Part shown: piece by piece, positions 4,907 through 6,658 of the stretch
How positions within the stretch are numbered: the stretch's first letter is position 1
How the letters are laid out: every line of letters begins with the position of its first letter
Assembly (NCBI GenBank): GCA_022843345.1
Contig: JALHNW010000102.1
Span: 1-6,658, forward strand
Reading direction: 5' to 3'
Source of the DNA: Rubritepida sp.
GTDB taxonomy: Bacteria; Pseudomonadota; Alphaproteobacteria; Acetobacterales; Acetobacteraceae
Length of the DNA: 6,658 nucleotides
Notes under the pieces: generated by a model
Told to the model about the DNA's origin: nothing
The model's input: only the letters and a program-made list of their open reading frames with translations
The model's database searches: none
Program-made: the position numbers and the translations under genes

Positions 4907-5848
4907 ATGACACTGTCCCGCCGCGCGGCGTTGGCGCTGCTGCCCACGCCTGCCCTCGCGCAACCCGCGCCACCGATCCGCCTCATCGTGGGCTTTCCGC
5001 CCGGCGGGGGCATAGACCTGCTGACGCGGGTGATGGGCGAGGCGCTGGCCGCGCGCCTCGGCCGCACCGTGGTGGTGGAGAACCGCACGGGGGCCGGCGG
5101 CAACATCGCCGCCGACGCGGTGGCCAAGGCGGCGCCCGACGGCACCACCCTGGGCGCCATCCCGGCCGGGCCGCTGGTGATCAACCGCCACCTCTACCGC
5201 GCCATGCCCTTCGACCCGTTGGCGGACTTCACGCCGATCAGCCGCTTCGCCGCCATCCCGGTGGTGTTCCTGGCCGCGCCGCGCTCGGGCATCACCGACA
5301 TGGCGGGGCTTCGCGCGGCCCTGGCCCGCGGCGGGCTGCCCTGCGGCACGCCGGGCGCGGGGACCACGCAGCACCTGGCCACCGCCCTGCTGATGGGCGC
5401 GCTGGGCACCGACTGCACGCTGGTGCATTACCGCGGCACCGGCCCCGCCCTGCCGGACCTGCTGGGCGGCACCATCGCCCTCTACACCGACACGGTGGTG
5501 ACCGGCCTGCCGCCGGCGCGCGACGGGCGGGCGCGGGCGATCGCCGTCGCCTCGCCCCAGCGCCTGTCCTTCGCGCCTGACATCCCGGCGGTGGCCGAGA
5601 CGGTGCCGGGCTTCGCGGCGGAAACCTGGCTGGCGTTGATGGCGCCCCGCGGCATGGCGGATGCCCAGGCCGCCCCGCTGGAAGGCCACATGATGGCGAT
5701 CGCCCGCGACCCGGCGATCGTGGCGCGGCTGCGCGACCTGGGCGCGGAGGCCGTGGGCTCCACGCGCGCGGAACTGGCGGCGGCGATCCGGGAGCAGGAT
5801 GCGATGTGGGGGCCGGTGGTGCGGGCGACGGGGGCGACGGCGGAGTGA
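4907..5848 (+). CDS. Tripartite tricarboxylate transporter-type substrate-binding protein (Bug/TctC family)
   Basis: This encodes 313 residues. ATG 4907 is chosen because GGAGG (4897-4901) lies five bases upstream and a signal peptide starts at once; an in-frame GTG at 4892 would add five residues and place this ribosome site inside the gene. Residues 1-18 are a short signal peptide (MTLSRRAALALLPTPALA, likely cut before Gln19), with an Arg-Arg pair that could also suit Tat export. The mature protein begins with the Bug signature IRLIVGFPPGGGIDLLTR, followed by VVVENRTGAGGNIAADAVAKA and the GTTQHLATALL, HYRGTGPALPDLLGG and FAAETWLALMAPRG blocks. These are periplasmic binding proteins for small carboxylic acids. 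No TctA or TctB membrane partner is in the window, so it is an orphan, as is common for this expanded family; the ligand cannot be predicted. It converges with the isomerase gene, with 13 bases between stops. Confidence 0.95.
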   Translation: MTLSRRAALALLPTPALAQPAPPIRLIVGFPPGGGIDLLTRVMGEALAARLGRTVVVENRTGAGGNIAADAVAKAAPDGTTLGAIPAGPLVINRHLYRAMPFDPLADFTPISRFAAIPVVFLAAPRSGITDMAGLRAALARGGLPCGTPGAGTTQHLATALLMGALGTDCTLVHYRGTGPALPDLLGGTIALYTDTVVTGLPPARDGRARAIAVASPQRLSFAPDIPAVAETVPGFAAETWLALMAPRGMADAQAAPLEGHMMAIARDPAIVARLRDLGAEAVGSTRAELAAAIREQDAMWGPVVRATGATAE

Positions 5849-5861
5849 AGGTCCCCCGGCA

Positions 5862-6503
5862 TCACCCCGCGTCGGGCTGCCGCGACGGATGCGCCGCCGC
5901 GAAGGCGGGCAGCGCCGCGGCGCGGTCGGCGATCGCCGTCAGCATCGGATAGGGCGCGAGGTCCACCTCGTAGCGCCGCGCGTTGAACACCGCGGGCACC
6001 AGGCAGACATCCGCCTGGGTCACCGCGTCGCCCCAGCAGAACGCGCCGTGCCGTCCCTGCATCGCCAGCGTCGCCTCGAAGCTCCGCAGGCCCTCGGCGG
6101 TCCAGTGGCGGTACCATTCGACGCTGTCGGCCTCGCTCAGCCCCCAGCGGCCGCGCAATTCCTTCAGCACGCGCAGGTTCGTCACCGGGTGGATGTCGCA
6201 GGCCACCACCTGGCACAGGCTGCGGACCATCGCCCGCTCCCGCGCGCCCTGCGGCAGCAGGGGCGGCGCGGGGTGCGTCTCCTCCAGGTAGTCCAGCAGG
6301 GCGAGGGACTGCGCCAGCGCGGGCTGGCCCTCCTCCACCAGCGCGGGCAGGGCGCCTTGCGGGTTCAGCGCCATGTAGGCGTCGGCGCGGTGCTCGCCCT
6401 TCGGCAGGGACACGGCGCGGCCCTCCCAGGGCAGGCCCTTCCAGTGGAGCGCGATCCGCAGCCGGTAGGCGGTGGAGGAGCGGAAATACCCGTACAGGAT
6501 CAT
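5862..6503 (-). CDS. maiA: Maleylacetoacetate isomerase (zeta-class glutathione S-transferase)
   Basis: The protein has 213 residues, normal for the family. The N-terminal thioredoxin-like domain has ILYGYFRSSTAYRLRIAL (2-19); the SST here takes the place of the zeta-class SSC active-site motif, with the catalytic serine kept and the cysteine replaced by threonine. The NPQGALPALVEEG and QSLALLDYLEE blocks form the glutathione site. The helical C-terminal domain has CDIHPVTNLRVL, a hallmark of MaiA, and WGDAVTQADVCLVPAVFNA. The enzyme would isomerise maleylacetoacetate to fumarylacetoacetate using glutathione in tyrosine/homogentisate catabolism; maleylpyruvate isomerases of gentisate breakdown belong to the same fold and cannot be ruled out. 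The ATG overlaps the upstream MFS gene stop (ATGA, complement of 6500-6503), and no good Shine-Dalgarno site is seen, so translation is probably coupled. Fumarylacetoacetase and homogentisate dioxygenase genes are not in the window. Confidence 0.92.
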   Translation of the reverse strand: MILYGYFRSSTAYRLRIALHWKGLPWEGRAVSLPKGEHRADAYMALNPQGALPALVEEGQPALAQSLALLDYLEETHPAPPLLPQGARERAMVRSLCQVVACDIHPVTNLRVLKELRGRWGLSEADSVEWYRHWTAEGLRSFEATLAMQGRHGAFCWGDAVTQADVCLVPAVFNARRYEVDLAPYPMLTAIADRAAALPAFAAAHPSRQPDAG

Positions 6504-6658
6504 GGCGGCGAGCCTAGCCGCAGCGCCAGCGGCAGCGCCACCACGCAGAGCAGCGCCATCGCCCAGAAGGCGCCCCCGCCGAACCCGGCGTAGAGCGCGC
6601 CGCCCGCCAGGGTCAGCACGCCGGTCGCCGCCCCCACGGCGGCGGCGTGCAGCGTCTG
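6500..6658 (-). CDS. MFS transporter, C-terminal end (5' part outside window)
   Basis: The - strand frame is open from the window edge and gives the last 52 residues before a TGA at 6502-6500. It begins QTLHAAAVGAATGVLTLAGG and ends in a hydrophobic helix, FWAMALLCVVALPLALRL, followed by a short GSPP tail. Two membrane segments with a Gly-rich YAGFGGGAFW loop between them are what the last two helices of a major facilitator look like, and the style resembles the HcaT-like (3-phenylpropionate) branch. That subfamily is a guess from memory and the substrate is unknown. It is the upstream partner of the isomerase gene through a 4-base stop/start overlap, so the pair probably forms an operon linking uptake and breakdown of an organic acid. 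Confidence 0.7.
   Translation of the reverse strand, partial: QTLHAAAVGAATGVLTLAGGALYAGFGGGAFWAMALLCVVALPLALRLGSPP

Noticed and set aside
4846..5863. Repeated CCCCCGGCATC at 4847-4857 and 5853-5863 as ends of a second mobile unit around the Bug gene
   Set aside because: It is a short GC-rich direct repeat with no composition change and no inverted ends; chance is likely in this genome.
6504..6525. Leaderless promoter (TAGGCT on the - strand) for maiA
   Set aside because: This DNA codes for the end of the MFS transporter, and the ATGA overlap explains the missing ribosome site through coupling.
5799..6593. 264-codon + strand frame opposite maiA
   Set aside because: Antisense shadow of a well-supported isomerase gene, with Arg/Gln/His-rich composition and no domain.

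Overview
The window is GC-rich chromosomal DNA with long codon-biased genes. It looks like an alphaproteobacterium, and the gene content and style suggest Rhodospirillales/Acetobacteraceae (Roseomonas-like). That taxonomic guess is inference from the rapZ-EIIA-HPr-EI order and the base composition; no marker gene is present.

Region 1 (1-3337, + strand) is a tight regulatory phosphotransferase (PTS) operon. It holds the 3' part of rapZ, an EIIA-Man family protein, HPr and enzyme I (ptsI). EI would take phosphate from PEP, pass it to His of HPr and then to His9 of EIIA. HPr also keeps the serine that HPr kinase modifies; hprK is expected upstream, outside the window. No EIIB or EIIC sugar permease is visible, so a signalling role is more likely than sugar uptake. 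The junctions are ATGA overlaps or short overlaps. A 9-codon minicistron and a small hairpin lie at the rapZ/EIIA junction, and HPr has two credible start codons.

Region 2 (3376-3963, + strand) is one conserved-looking protein of unknown function, possibly made from a leaderless transcript, followed by GC-rich alternative hairpins.

Region 3 (4041-4839) is the most interesting part. It is a 799-bp AT-richer island bounded exactly by perfect 16-bp terminal inverted repeats. It has no transposase. Its only convincing gene, on the - strand, encodes a 200-aa HEPN-like protein with an R-X4-H motif. It resembles a mobile insertion cassette (a non-autonomous element carrying a passenger gene) whose cargo is a candidate ribonuclease, toxin or defence protein.

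Region 4 (4907-5848, + strand) is a lone tripartite-tricarboxylate-type (Bug/TctC) solute-binding protein with a signal peptide. It converges with region 5 (- strand, 5862-6658), where the 3' end of an MFS transporter gene is coupled by an ATGA overlap to a maleylacetoacetate isomerase (zeta-class GST) gene. Both genes suggest uptake and catabolism of organic or aromatic acids.

No rRNA, tRNA, CRISPR array or convincing rho-independent terminator was seen. No gene-free stretch exceeds 300 bases.
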